Source: Bacteroidota bacterium (lineage in GTDB: Bacteria > Bacteroidota > Bacteroidia > Chitinophagales > Chitinophagaceae). Taken from it: DNA of 64,000 nucleotides. Below, piece after piece: positions 19,129-26,795 of the stretch (positions are counted from its first letter, which is position 1; every line of letters begins with the position of its first letter). A program made the translations under genes and the position numbers. The stretch spans positions 1 through 64,000 of the forward strand of contig CANGEP010000007.1 in assembly GCA_947452905.1 (NCBI GenBank), in the 5' to 3' direction. The notes below the pieces were generated by a model that did not search any database, was not told the DNA's origin, and saw only the letters and a program-made list of their open reading frames with translations.

Positions 19129-19500
19129 TTAGAAAGGAAGATCGTCGTTGGATTCTCCTGGAGGCATATCAAAATAAGCTGATTCGCTAGGAGCTGAATC
19201 GCCACCTAATGATACAGCTTCCATACGCCAAGCATCTAAGTTAGTGATGTAGTTGTCTTTACCATCTTTATTCCATTTCGAACCTTTGATATTAAACAAT
19301 ACTTTTACTGTATCACCTAGGTTAAAACGATCAGGTATGGCAGTTCTGTCCTGTACACATTGAAACTTTACATAGTTGGTAATAATCTTACCATTGATGT
19401 CATCAGATTTTTCAATCACAAACTCCCTTGTTTTAAAGGTTTCTTTACGTTGAACAGTATCGTATTTGGCAATTAATTTACCGGTTAATTCGTAGCTCAT
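19129..19500 (-). CDS. DUF3127 domain protein
   Basis: 123 residues. The whole protein fits the DUF3127 family, with MSYELTGKLIAKYDTVQRKETFKTREFVIE at the start and a predicted small beta-barrel ending in an acidic, proline-containing tail (PPGESNDDLPF). The acidic DDLPF-type tail after an OB-like fold resembles single-stranded DNA-binding proteins, where such a tail recruits partners. That is an inference by analogy; the function is not established as far as I know. It is divergently placed from dnaA with a 331-base gap. Confidence 0.85.
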   Translation of the reverse strand: MSYELTGKLIAKYDTVQRKETFKTREFVIEKSDDINGKIITNYVKFQCVQDRTAIPDRFNLGDTVKVLFNIKGSKWNKDGKDNYITNLDAWRMEAVSLGGDSAPSESAYFDMPPGESNDDLPF

Positions 19501-19831
19501 AGTGTAATTTAAGTGTATAAAGGTACTATTTAATCAACATATAGATGTGAGTTTCATAGAGAAGCAAATAAGGGTTAGTTTTTGCCTGAAAAAATCTTTT
19601 AAAAAATAGTGGATAAACTTACTTTTTGTTACTAATTTGGCTATCTTGAACGCCTGATTACTTGAGTACAGCGTAGCTAAAACGAGTGTTTCTTAGACAT
19701 GTAAAAAAAAGCAAATAAAAAAGTTTTTTTTTCAACAATTCTTTTGAATATTCGCATTCTGGTTAACATTTCGGTAATCAGCGAAAAAGTAGAATTATCT
19801 TATTTCATTTATAAAGGGTTAGTTAAGTATC
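19501..19831. other. Intergenic region upstream of dnaA with one DnaA-box-like site
   Basis: 331 AT-rich bases between the divergent DUF3127 and dnaA genes. AGTGGATAA at 19608-19616 reads TTATCCACT on the minus strand, one base off the DnaA box TTATCCACA. I see only this single close match, a run of Ts at 19723-19732 and no clear TAnnTTTG element. It may hold the dnaA promoter and an autoregulatory DnaA site; evidence for it being the origin is weak. Confidence 0.35.
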
Positions 19832-21259
19832 ATGGCGAAGAGCGCAGAATTAGTTTGGAGTAACTGTTTAAAAATCATTAAAGATATTGTCGAATGGCAA
19901 CACTTTAAAACTTGGTTTGAGCCTATTCAGCCAGTGGATTTAAAAGAGCAGGTATTAATGATTCAGGTGCCAAGCCAGTTTTTTTACGAATACATCGAAG
20001 AGCATTACGTAAACTTATTAGCCAAAACTTTAAAGCGTGAATTAGGAAAAGAGGCTAGATTAGAATACCGTATCATGGTGGATAGCGGTAATAATAAAAA
20101 AGGTTCGATGGACGTGCCTGCAAGTGGCATGAAAACATACAATAACAATGAGATGAATTTCCCATTGGTAATTGATAATCCGGTTAAGAATCCATTTGTG
20201 ATTCCTGGATTAAAGAAAATGCAAATTGATCCACAGTTAAATCATAACTATACTTTTGATTCTTTTATCGAAGGTGATTGCAATAGAGTAGCTCGTCGTG
20301 CTGGTAAAACTGTTGCTGAAAAGCCAGGGGCTAATTCTTTTAATCCATTGGTTATATATGGTGGGGTAGGTTTAGGAAAAACACATTTAGCCCAAGCAAT
20401 TGGAAATGACGTTAAGCGTATTCATCCTAATAAGGTGGTTTTATATGTGAGTTCCGAAAAATTCATTAATCAATTCCAAGATCATAGTCGTAATAATGCG
20501 ATTAACGATTTTATACATTTTTATCAATTGATTGATGTATTAATTATTGACGATGTTCAGTTTTTTAATAGAGCCGAAAAATCTCAGGATGCCTTTTTTG
20601 CCATCTTCAACCACTTACATCAAAGTGGTAAGCAATTGGTATTAACCTCTGATAAAGCGCCAAAGGATTTAGAAGGTTTGCAAGAAAGATTATTATCTCG
20701 TTTTAGATGGGGTTTGAGTGCCGACATTCAAGTACCAGATTATGAAACAAGAATAGAAATTTTAGAGAAGAAGATGAAGGCAGATGGACTAGAAATGCCT
20801 AAAGAAGTGGTAAAGTATGTAGCTTATAATATCAATACGAATGTTAGAGAGTTGGAAGGTGCTTTAATATCATTATTGGCTCAATCTTCTTTGAATAAAA
20901 AAGAAATTGATGTTGAGTTAGCAAAGAAGGTTTTACGCAATTTTGTGAAAACAAGTAGCAAAGAAATTACCATTGATGCTATCCAGAAAATGGTTTGCGA
21001 ATTCTTCGAAGTTCCTTATGATAAGTTATTACAAAAAACACGTAAACGTGAGATTGTTCAAGCGCGTCAGATTACGATGTATTTGGCGAAAGCATTTACT
21101 AAGAATTCATTAAAAACTATTGGAGAACATTTTGGTGGTCGTGATCATACTACAGTGATTCATTCTTGTCAAACAGTGAAAGATTTAATGGATACAGATA
21201 GTATGTTTAGAGAGAATGTTATGGAATTAACCCAAAAGGTACAGTTAGCTGCAATGTAA
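19832..21259 (+). CDS. dnaA: Chromosomal replication initiator protein DnaA
   Basis: 475 residues with all four domains: an N-terminal DnaB-interaction domain (WSNCLKIIKDIVEWQHFKTWFEPI), a variable linker (about 85-130), the AAA+ core with Walker A GGVGLGKT (177-184) and Walker B LIIDDVQFF, and the C-terminal DNA-binding domain with the signature GGRDHTTVIHSCQTVKDL. It binds DnaA boxes and opens the replication origin in its ATP form. It is monocistronic, with a strong terminator 24 bases after the stop. dnaN is not next to it, so the classic dnaA-dnaN arrangement is absent here. Confidence 0.98.
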   Translation: MAKSAELVWSNCLKIIKDIVEWQHFKTWFEPIQPVDLKEQVLMIQVPSQFFYEYIEEHYVNLLAKTLKRELGKEARLEYRIMVDSGNNKKGSMDVPASGMKTYNNNEMNFPLVIDNPVKNPFVIPGLKKMQIDPQLNHNYTFDSFIEGDCNRVARRAGKTVAEKPGANSFNPLVIYGGVGLGKTHLAQAIGNDVKRIHPNKVVLYVSSEKFINQFQDHSRNNAINDFIHFYQLIDVLIIDDVQFFNRAEKSQDAFFAIFNHLHQSGKQLVLTSDKAPKDLEGLQERLLSRFRWGLSADIQVPDYETRIEILEKKMKADGLEMPKEVVKYVAYNINTNVRELEGALISLLAQSSLNKKEIDVELAKKVLRNFVKTSSKEITIDAIQKMVCEFFEVPYDKLLQKTRKREIVQARQITMYLAKAFTKNSLKTIGEHFGGRDHTTVIHSCQTVKDLMDTDSMFRENVMELTQKVQLAAM

Positions 21260-21282
21260 TTACAGCGCTATTAAAAATAGTA

Positions 21283-21327
21283 AGTCCGGAATGAACTTTA
21301 TTTATAGTTTATTCCGGACTTTTTTTA
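21283..21327 (+). terminator. Intrinsic terminator of dnaA
   Basis: Perfect 10-bp inverted repeat AGTCCGGAAT (21283-21292) / ATTCCGGACT (21311-21320), extendable inward by about five pairs, followed directly by seven Ts. Confidence 0.92.
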
Positions 21328-21348
21328 GGAATTTCACGCACTTGTGCT

Positions 21349-21356
21349 TATTTTTG
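21349..21356 (+). promoter_or_regulatory. -7 promoter element for the tRNA genes
   Basis: TATTTTTG fits TAnnTTTG, 23 bases before tRNA-Ser. I see no convincing -33 TTTG at the right distance. Confidence 0.5.
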
Positions 21357-21379
21357 CACCCCTCGAAAGAGGTTTCGGA

Positions 21380-21468
21380 GGAGAGGTGGATGAGTGGCTG
21401 AAATCAGTAGTTTGCTAAACTGCCGTACGGGTTAAACTGTACCAAGGGTTCGAATCCCTTCCTCTCCG
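21380..21468 (+). tRNA. tRNA-Ser (anticodon GCU)
   Basis: 89 bases. The acceptor stem GGAGAGG/CCTCTCC, anticodon stem GTAGT/ACTGC around loop TTGCTAA (anticodon GCT), a long variable arm (GTAC/GTAC) and T arm AAGGG-TTCGAAT-CCCTT are all present. It is a class II tRNA reading AGC/AGU. Encoded 3' sequence after the discriminator G is CA, so CCA is not fully encoded. Confidence 0.95.
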
Positions 21469-21535
21469 CACATTATTTAGTTCTTTTGTACCTAAAACCG
21501 GTTTAAAAATACTTATAACGAAAGTTGTAATGGAA

Positions 21536-21609
<74 letters not shown>

Positions 21610-21614
21610 CACAT

Positions 21615-21661
21615 ACCCTCATATGACGCTGATTATCAGTTAGTTGTGTGAGGGTTTTTTT
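21615..21661 (+). terminator. Intrinsic terminator after tRNA-Pro
   Basis: ACCCTCA (21615-21621) pairs with TGAGGGT (21649-21655), followed by a run of Ts. The loop is long (27 bases). Confidence 0.75.
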
Positions 21662-21714
21662 ATTCCCTACCTCATCAGAATCTACTGAAAGTAATGAGCT
21701 GAAATGAAATGGAA

Positions 21715-22014
21715 CTAACGCTGATACTTTACTGTTTTTTCATCTCCAGTCATATCTCCATCTGCTCTTATTTGAATTTGCAAATTGCATATCCATTCAT
21801 GACATTTGTTTTTATAGAGATGCTCATTGACTTCGTTAAAAAGTTTTACTACTTGATCATAGGGTCCTTCTAATTCAGTAGCGAAAGGCCTCACCTCATA
21901 TTTTAATTGAGAGGCCTCAATAACTGTAATGGCTTCATCAACCCATTCATAAGGATGTTTGTCTTGGGCTAAAGGTAAAATTTGAAGAGTAGCATTTACA
22001 AGGTATGTATGCAT
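21715..22014 (-). CDS. Thiamine-binding-like protein (MTH1187/YkoF superfamily, DUF77)
   Basis: 99 residues. The ferredoxin-like fold of the MTH1187/DUF77 family is suggested by NATLQILPL at the start, the helix EWVDEAITVIEASQLKYEVRPFATELEGP and the following FNEVNEHLYK segment, with a final beta strand NLQIQIRAD. Family members bind thiamine or related molecules, often as tetramers, but their physiological role is unclear. It stands alone; the upstream 270 bases contain no gene. Confidence 0.75.
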   Translation of the reverse strand: MHTYLVNATLQILPLAQDKHPYEWVDEAITVIEASQLKYEVRPFATELEGPYDQVVKLFNEVNEHLYKNKCHEWICNLQIQIRADGDMTGDEKTVKYQR

Positions 22015-22285
22015 ATAGTAATAATAACAGTGCTACTGTATTAGTTGAATAAATTAAAGCTAGCGTAAGTTAAAATTAGCTAAACTTAATTTCTATTCAA
22101 ATTCTAGTTCATTTACAAAGGTTTCCCACTCTGTCATTGTTGAAAATTTATATTATTATTTAAGGTTACATAATAAATAACATTAATAAGTTTAAATTGT
22201 TTAATATTATATTAAAATAGTTAAACAAAAAATATTAAGTTATTGAAAATCAAACACTTAAAATTCAATAAATTTTCAAAAACAG

Positions 22286-23329
22286 TTATTTTATACTTGC
22301 TAAATCGATCACAAAGCGGTATTTAACATCCCCTTTAAGCATGCGCTCGTAGGCAGCATTTATATCTTGCATATTGATTAGTTCTATATCAGATACAATA
22401 TTATGTGCAGCGCAATAGTCTAACATTTCTTGTGTCTCTTTAATACCTCCAATGCATGAGCCAATAATACTTCTGCGATTGGTTATTAAACTAAAGGGAG
22501 ATACTTTAGGAGTTTCCATTGGTAATCCTACCACTAATAATTTTCCGTTGGTATCTAGTAAATCTAAGTATGCTGAGTAATCGTGATTGGCAGAAATGGC
22601 ATCAACAATAACATCAAAACCACTCTTTAATTTTTCCATGGTCTCTTTATCGGTAGACAAAGCAAATTTGGCACCTAAAGCTTCAGCATCTTTTTGTTTA
22701 TGAGCAGAAGTACTTAAAACGGTTACTTCGGCACCAAAAGACACTGCAAATTTTACTGCCATATGTCCAAGACCCCCTAATCCCATCACAGCCACTTTCA
22801 TGCCCTTTGTAACACCTGCGTATCTAAGAGGAGAGTAGGTAGTGATACCTGCGCATAATAAAGGGGCTACTGCTTTTAAATCCAAGCTATCTGCAATACT
22901 TAATACATATCTTTCATTTACTACTATCTGTGTAGAATATCCACCTTGTGTAATGCCCGAGCCATCTCTTTCTTGTGCATTATAAGTACCCGTCATGCCC
23001 TCTGCACAGTATTGTTCTAAATCACGATTACAATTACGACATACTCTACAACTATCTACCATTACACCCACACCCACTGTTTGTCCCACTTTAAATTTTG
23101 AAACCGCAGATCCTATGGATACTACTTTACCTACAATTTCATGTCCTGGTACCATGGGATATTGAGAGCCACCCCATTCGTTTCTGGCTTGGTGTAAATC
23201 ACTATGACAAACACCACAAAATAAAATTTCGATATGAACATCGTCCTCTTTAACTGCTCTTCTATTAAAACTAAATGGAGCTAAAGGAGTCGTATTTGTA
23301 AAAGCTGCGTAGGCGTTGGTAGCAATCAT
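22286..23329 (-). CDS. Zinc-dependent NAD(P) alcohol dehydrogenase (YahK/cinnamyl alcohol dehydrogenase-like)
   Basis: 347 residues of the medium-chain dehydrogenase/reductase family. The catalytic zinc site is CGVCHSDLH (about 37-45) with GHEIVG following; the structural zinc lobe has four cysteines in CRVCRNCNRDLEQYC. The NADP-binding Rossmann motif GLGGLGHMAVKFA is near residue 180. It likely reduces aldehydes to alcohols in the cytoplasm with NADPH; the closest functional group is the YahK/ADH6 class with broad aldehyde specificity. It is followed by a 270-base gap and preceded (36 bases) by the two-component system, but co-transcription is uncertain. Confidence 0.92.
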   Translation of the reverse strand: MIATNAYAAFTNTTPLAPFSFNRRAVKEDDVHIEILFCGVCHSDLHQARNEWGGSQYPMVPGHEIVGKVVSIGSAVSKFKVGQTVGVGVMVDSCRVCRNCNRDLEQYCAEGMTGTYNAQERDGSGITQGGYSTQIVVNERYVLSIADSLDLKAVAPLLCAGITTYSPLRYAGVTKGMKVAVMGLGGLGHMAVKFAVSFGAEVTVLSTSAHKQKDAEALGAKFALSTDKETMEKLKSGFDVIVDAISANHDYSAYLDLLDTNGKLLVVGLPMETPKVSPFSLITNRRSIIGSCIGGIKETQEMLDYCAAHNIVSDIELINMQDINAAYERMLKGDVKYRFVIDLASIK

Positions 23330-23365
23330 AATGATAAATTTTGAAATGCTAAGTTAGTTCATTTT

Positions 23366-23956
23366 CTATTTCTTTAAATGTGTAATCGCCCATTTAAGTA
23401 AACTATTATTATCATTGGGTAGTGCTAACTTTTTTATAATATTATAACGGTGGTTACGAACTGTTTTTTCAGCGATATAAAGTTCCTCCGCTATTTCTTT
23501 ACTCTTTTTTTGTTTAGCAATTAAGTCTAATATCTTATACTCTGTTGAACTTAAATTATTCATAGGAGCGTTTTTTGTGTACTTTTCTTGAATATGCAAA
23601 AAAGCCATATTCACGGTAACCTTTATTTGCTCTTCACTCCAAGGTTTTACGATATAATTAAAAGGATGTGTTTCATTAGCCCCTTCGATAATTTTTTGTT
23701 CACTAAATGCTGTTACATAAATAACTTCGATGATTGGGTTTATGCCATTAGCTTCTTTGGCAAAATCAATGCCATTTAATCCATTGCCAAGGTTTACATC
23801 ACAGATAATTAATTGAGGCTTTTGTTTTTTTAATTGTGAAATAGCCGTTTCGTAATTGTTAGCTACATAAGTAATATATCCTGCATTATCCAATAGCTCC
23901 TTTAAATCAAGTGCTACTATAATTTCATCCTCTAGTATTAATATTTTTTTATCCAT
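23366..23956 (-). CDS. Response regulator, CheY receiver plus LuxR-type HTH
   Basis: 196 residues. The receiver domain has the acidic pair E9/D10, phospho-acceptor D53 in IICDVNLGNG, a TAFSE switch segment and the conserved Lys in YIVKPWSE. The C-terminal LuxR/GerE helix-turn-helix is LSSTEYKILDLIAKQKKSKEIAEELYIAEKTVRNH. It should be a DNA-binding transcriptional regulator activated by the histidine kinase encoded 2 bases upstream. Target genes are unknown. The adjacent alcohol dehydrogenase is a candidate only by position. Confidence 0.92.
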   Translation of the reverse strand: MDKKILILEDEIIVALDLKELLDNAGYITYVANNYETAISQLKKQKPQLIICDVNLGNGLNGIDFAKEANGINPIIEVIYVTAFSEQKIIEGANETHPFNYIVKPWSEEQIKVTVNMAFLHIQEKYTKNAPMNNLSSTEYKILDLIAKQKKSKEIAEELYIAEKTVRNHRYNIIKKLALPNDNNSLLKWAITHLKK

Positions 23957-23958
23957 GG

Positions 23959-24735
23959 CTAAATTTTAAATTCAATATTATGTGACACACCGTTTGTGGT
24001 TTGTAAGTGATACTCTGCTTTTAACTGATCACACATTACTCTTATAAGTTTCATGCCTAAACTATTTTTATTATCAGCATGATTCTCAAAGCCAGGTCCA
24101 TCATCTCTTATTTGCAAACTAAATAGAGTTGGACTATTTTTTATTTGAATACTAATGAGGCCTTCAGTTCGGTTTTTAAAAGCATATTTGAAACTATTGG
24201 AGATAGCTTCATTTAAAATTAACCCAACAGATATAGCTTTTTCGGTAACAAGAAGTATGGGTTTATTCATTGATAAATTAATATCAATATTCTTTTTATC
24301 TTTTATATATAAATTTTGTAAATGTTGAACAATTGAATTCACATATAAATTCATGTCTGCGTTTTCGAAATTACCAGTAAGGTATAAGTTTTGATGAACG
24401 AGTGACATGGTATGAATTCTGTTCTGAACAGAACTTAAAATCGCTTTAGTTTCCTCATTATCATTCCTTCTTTTTTGAAGATTGAGTAAGCTATAAATAA
24501 CTTGTAAATTATTTTTGACGCGGTGGTGTAGTTCCTTTAATAAAAGTTCGTTTCTTTTATTTTGTGCATTAATCTTTTCGCTAATTTCTAATAACTGCAA
24601 GTTTTGTTCTTCTATTTTATGCTGGTCTTTGTTCTTTTGTCTATTATTAAAATAAAGTTTAAGACCTAGCATCAAAAAGCAGAGTAGGCTAAAAGTTAAA
24701 CAAATACATAAAACTATAAGAGTGGCTCTATTCAT
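23959..24735 (-). CDS. Membrane-anchored sensor histidine kinase (HisKA_2 type)
   Basis: 258 residues. A single N-terminal transmembrane helix (about 5-28) leads into a coiled coil (30-62), then the HisKA_2 phospho-acceptor region LHHRVKNNLQVIYSLLNLQ with probable phospho-His H71. The HATPase domain has the N box NEAISNSFKYAF, G1 box DDGPGF and G2 box NSLGMKLI. There is no periplasmic or PAS sensor domain, so the signal must come through a partner protein, the membrane or the coiled coil. It forms an operon with the response regulator (2-base gap). Confidence 0.92.
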   Translation of the reverse strand: MNRATLIVLCICLTFSLLCFLMLGLKLYFNNRQKNKDQHKIEEQNLQLLEISEKINAQNKRNELLLKELHHRVKNNLQVIYSLLNLQKRRNDNEETKAILSSVQNRIHTMSLVHQNLYLTGNFENADMNLYVNSIVQHLQNLYIKDKKNIDINLSMNKPILLVTEKAISVGLILNEAISNSFKYAFKNRTEGLISIQIKNSPTLFSLQIRDDGPGFENHADNKNSLGMKLIRVMCDQLKAEYHLQTTNGVSHNIEFKI

Positions 24736-24783
24736 ATATACATATAGACATCATTAAATGTATGGTTTAATTTGTATATATAT

Positions 24784-24805
24784 GAAAAATGAGGCCTAAG
24801 CCTCA
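24784..24805 (-). terminator. Terminator of the PAP2-ENPP operon
   Basis: TGAGGC (24790-24795) pairs with GCCTCA (24800-24805) with a 4-base loop; on the minus strand it is followed by five Ts. It lies 25 bases after the ENPP stop. Confidence 0.7.
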
Positions 24806-24830
24806 CTAAGATTCAACTTGAAGAGTTGAT

Positions 24831-26090
24831 CTATTTTTTTAGCACTGATTGAAATACCTTGAATTTCCCATCAATGGATTTCTCATCATAGGATAAACCC
24901 AGAATATGAGCTATTAAAGGATATACATTCACATTTTCAAAAGCATCCATCACAACTCCTTTTTTAAAGGCCGGCCCCCAGGCAATAAAAGTAGCTCTCA
25001 TATCAGGATGATGATTGTCAAAGCCATGTTTGCCTGGTGTCACTTTACGTTTAGAAAAGTTAAAAACTCTAGGTAAATGTGGAACTGCAATTAAATTTCC
25101 TGCTAAATTAAATCGATCGTCTGCTTTTTTATAATGCCAGTAATCGGGAGTCTCGTCTAAAGTGTATACACTAAAGGAGGTATCTTTTTTTAGTTCATTA
25201 TAAGTACTTTGAATTTTAGATTTATCTTTTGCGTATAAGTGAATTAGAGCATCCCCCCAGGGAACTTTAAAAGCATTAGTGTCGATAGCTGCAGGGAAAG
25301 GAATTGAGTTTTCGGTATCCACTTTTGTCATACCATGATCCGAAACTACTATGTAATTAATGGGTAAATTCAGCGGCGCTAACATTGCTTGTAAAGCATT
25401 TATACTACTGTCCACCATTTGTGTTTTCTTGTAAACTCTATCACCATTAGGCCCTTGGTCATGGGCTTCATGATCAACTTCTGAAAAATAAAAAGTAATT
25501 AAATGTGGCCTTATTTCTTCTGGAAGGCTGAGCCAATTTTTTACTGTTTGTAAACGAGAAGGTGTAGGAATTTTTTCATTGTACTTATAATAGTAGGTTG
25601 GTCTTGTATCTTGTATAGCAGCTTCAGAGCCCACCCAATAAAAACTAGCAGAAATCATTTTTTGTTTTTCAGCTAATACCCATAAAGGAGTACCGCCATA
25701 CCATTTACCATCTGTAACCATTTTACTATTTCCCATAGTATAGGTTTCATTTGTTTGCTGATTGTAAATAGTGTTATCTAACAATCCATGATGAGAGGGA
25801 TAAAGCCCTGTTACTAATGAATAATGATTGGGAAATGTTAAGCTTGGAAAGGAAGGTATCATATAGGGTGCTGATACGCCATTCTTTTTTGCAGATTGTA
25901 AAAATTTTGCTTGATGTAAATCGGCAAAATCGTTTCTAAAACCATCAATAGAAATAAAAATTACATAGGGCTTTTTTTGTTGCGCTTTATCGTTTACTCT
26001 TCCTGTCTCTATTTTCTGTGTAGTGTCTTGCCCTAGGACAAAACTAAAAATGAACAAGGTAAATACTAAGGTCTTAATTTTTGCTAACAT
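24831..26090 (-). CDS. Secreted nucleotide pyrophosphatase/phosphodiesterase (ENPP family)
   Basis: 419 residues with a signal peptide (hydrophobic residues 7-19, cleavage near LGQ). Alkaline-phosphatase superfamily metal ligands are visible: D49 in ISIDGFR, nucleophile T85 in SLTFPNHY, D and H in EVDHEAHDQGPNG, DH in VSDHGM and H in GKHGFDNHHPD. The LVTGLYPSHHGLLDN segment is typical of eukaryote-like NPPs. It should hydrolyse phosphodiester or pyrophosphate bonds of nucleotides or lipids in the periplasm. Its start overlaps the end of the PAP2 gene by 17 bases, so the two are translated from one message. Confidence 0.92.
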   Translation of the reverse strand: MLAKIKTLVFTLFIFSFVLGQDTTQKIETGRVNDKAQQKKPYVIFISIDGFRNDFADLHQAKFLQSAKKNGVSAPYMIPSFPSLTFPNHYSLVTGLYPSHHGLLDNTIYNQQTNETYTMGNSKMVTDGKWYGGTPLWVLAEKQKMISASFYWVGSEAAIQDTRPTYYYKYNEKIPTPSRLQTVKNWLSLPEEIRPHLITFYFSEVDHEAHDQGPNGDRVYKKTQMVDSSINALQAMLAPLNLPINYIVVSDHGMTKVDTENSIPFPAAIDTNAFKVPWGDALIHLYAKDKSKIQSTYNELKKDTSFSVYTLDETPDYWHYKKADDRFNLAGNLIAVPHLPRVFNFSKRKVTPGKHGFDNHHPDMRATFIAWGPAFKKGVVMDAFENVNVYPLIAHILGLSYDEKSIDGKFKVFQSVLKK

Positions 26091-26697
26091 GTTTTTTTAA
26101 TTTACTTATATATATACTCGAATACACTGATAGGAGGGCTACGATAATTCCACCAGCAACATCCATAGGGAAATGTTGCGCCAAATACACTCTCGAATAA
26201 CCACAAAGTATTGCATAAAGGGCACCTGCAAAAAGTACTTTTTTCTGAGGATAAAAATAAAGTGTAAGAAGATATAAGGTAAAGGCGGTGGCAGAATGAC
26301 CAGAAGGAAAAGAGCCTGTTAAATGAATATCAATTCCGGATACAGTATGAATGGCTGGTGGGGGTATGCCAGCTCCCATGGGTCTTGAGGCATTCGGCCA
26401 AATCAAATATTTAGGGATTTGAGTTAATAAGGTTGAAATTAAAAAGCTATATAAAATAATGCTTGCTTCTCTTTTATACCAACCAAATAAAATAACAAAA
26501 TAAGGAATCCAAATCCAACCTTCTGCAAGGTTAGTAAAAGTAGAAAATACAAGATCGCCTGTTTTACCCAAATCGGTATTAAACCATAAAAAAACTGTCT
26601 CTCTTCCCAATAATGCTGACATCAAAAAAAGTATAATACTCAGTAGCAAAGTGCCAATTGAAGCAAAATGTAAGTATTTGGGTAGAGTCGAAAACAT
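26074..26697 (-). CDS. PAP2 family membrane phosphatase
   Basis: 207 residues with about five or six transmembrane helices. The three phosphatase motifs are complete: K97 to R105-P106 (KYLIWPNASRP), PSGH at 131-134, and SRVYLAQHFPMD at 168-179 containing the catalytic His. Members remove phosphate from phosphatidate, undecaprenyl pyrophosphate or lipid A. The overlap with the ENPP gene suggests a joint role in releasing phosphate from lipid or nucleotide substrates; that is inference. Confidence 0.92.
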   Translation of the reverse strand: MFSTLPKYLHFASIGTLLLSIILFLMSALLGRETVFLWFNTDLGKTGDLVFSTFTNLAEGWIWIPYFVILFGWYKREASIILYSFLISTLLTQIPKYLIWPNASRPMGAGIPPPAIHTVSGIDIHLTGSFPSGHSATAFTLYLLTLYFYPQKKVLFAGALYAILCGYSRVYLAQHFPMDVAGGIIVALLSVYSSIYISKLKKHVSKN

Positions 26698-26723
26698 GGG
26701 TAGCTTATTTTCAGAAAAGCACT

Positions 26724-26731
26724 CAAAAATA
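26724..26731 (-). promoter_or_regulatory. -7 promoter element for the PAP2-ENPP operon
   Basis: TATTTTTG on the minus strand, 26 bases upstream of the PAP2 start; exact fit to TAnnTTTG. No clear -33. Confidence 0.5.
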
Positions 26732-26795
26732 GGGAATGTTTATAGCTTAAAGTAAACAAATTATATAAAAGGTTGTTATAACTTTACCACCTATC

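Noticed and set aside
22093-22137. Tiny minus-strand frame of 15 codons (MTEWETFVNELEFE) in the gap before the alcohol dehydrogenase end
   Set aside because: Too short to support, with no recognisable context; it may be a decayed gene end. The rest of 22015-22285 is AT-rich with no structure I can defend.
22198-22227. Inverted repeat TGTTTAA/TTAAACA with a nearby A/T run, considered as terminator
   Set aside because: No GC pairs, a 16-base loop, and such matches are common in very AT-rich DNA.
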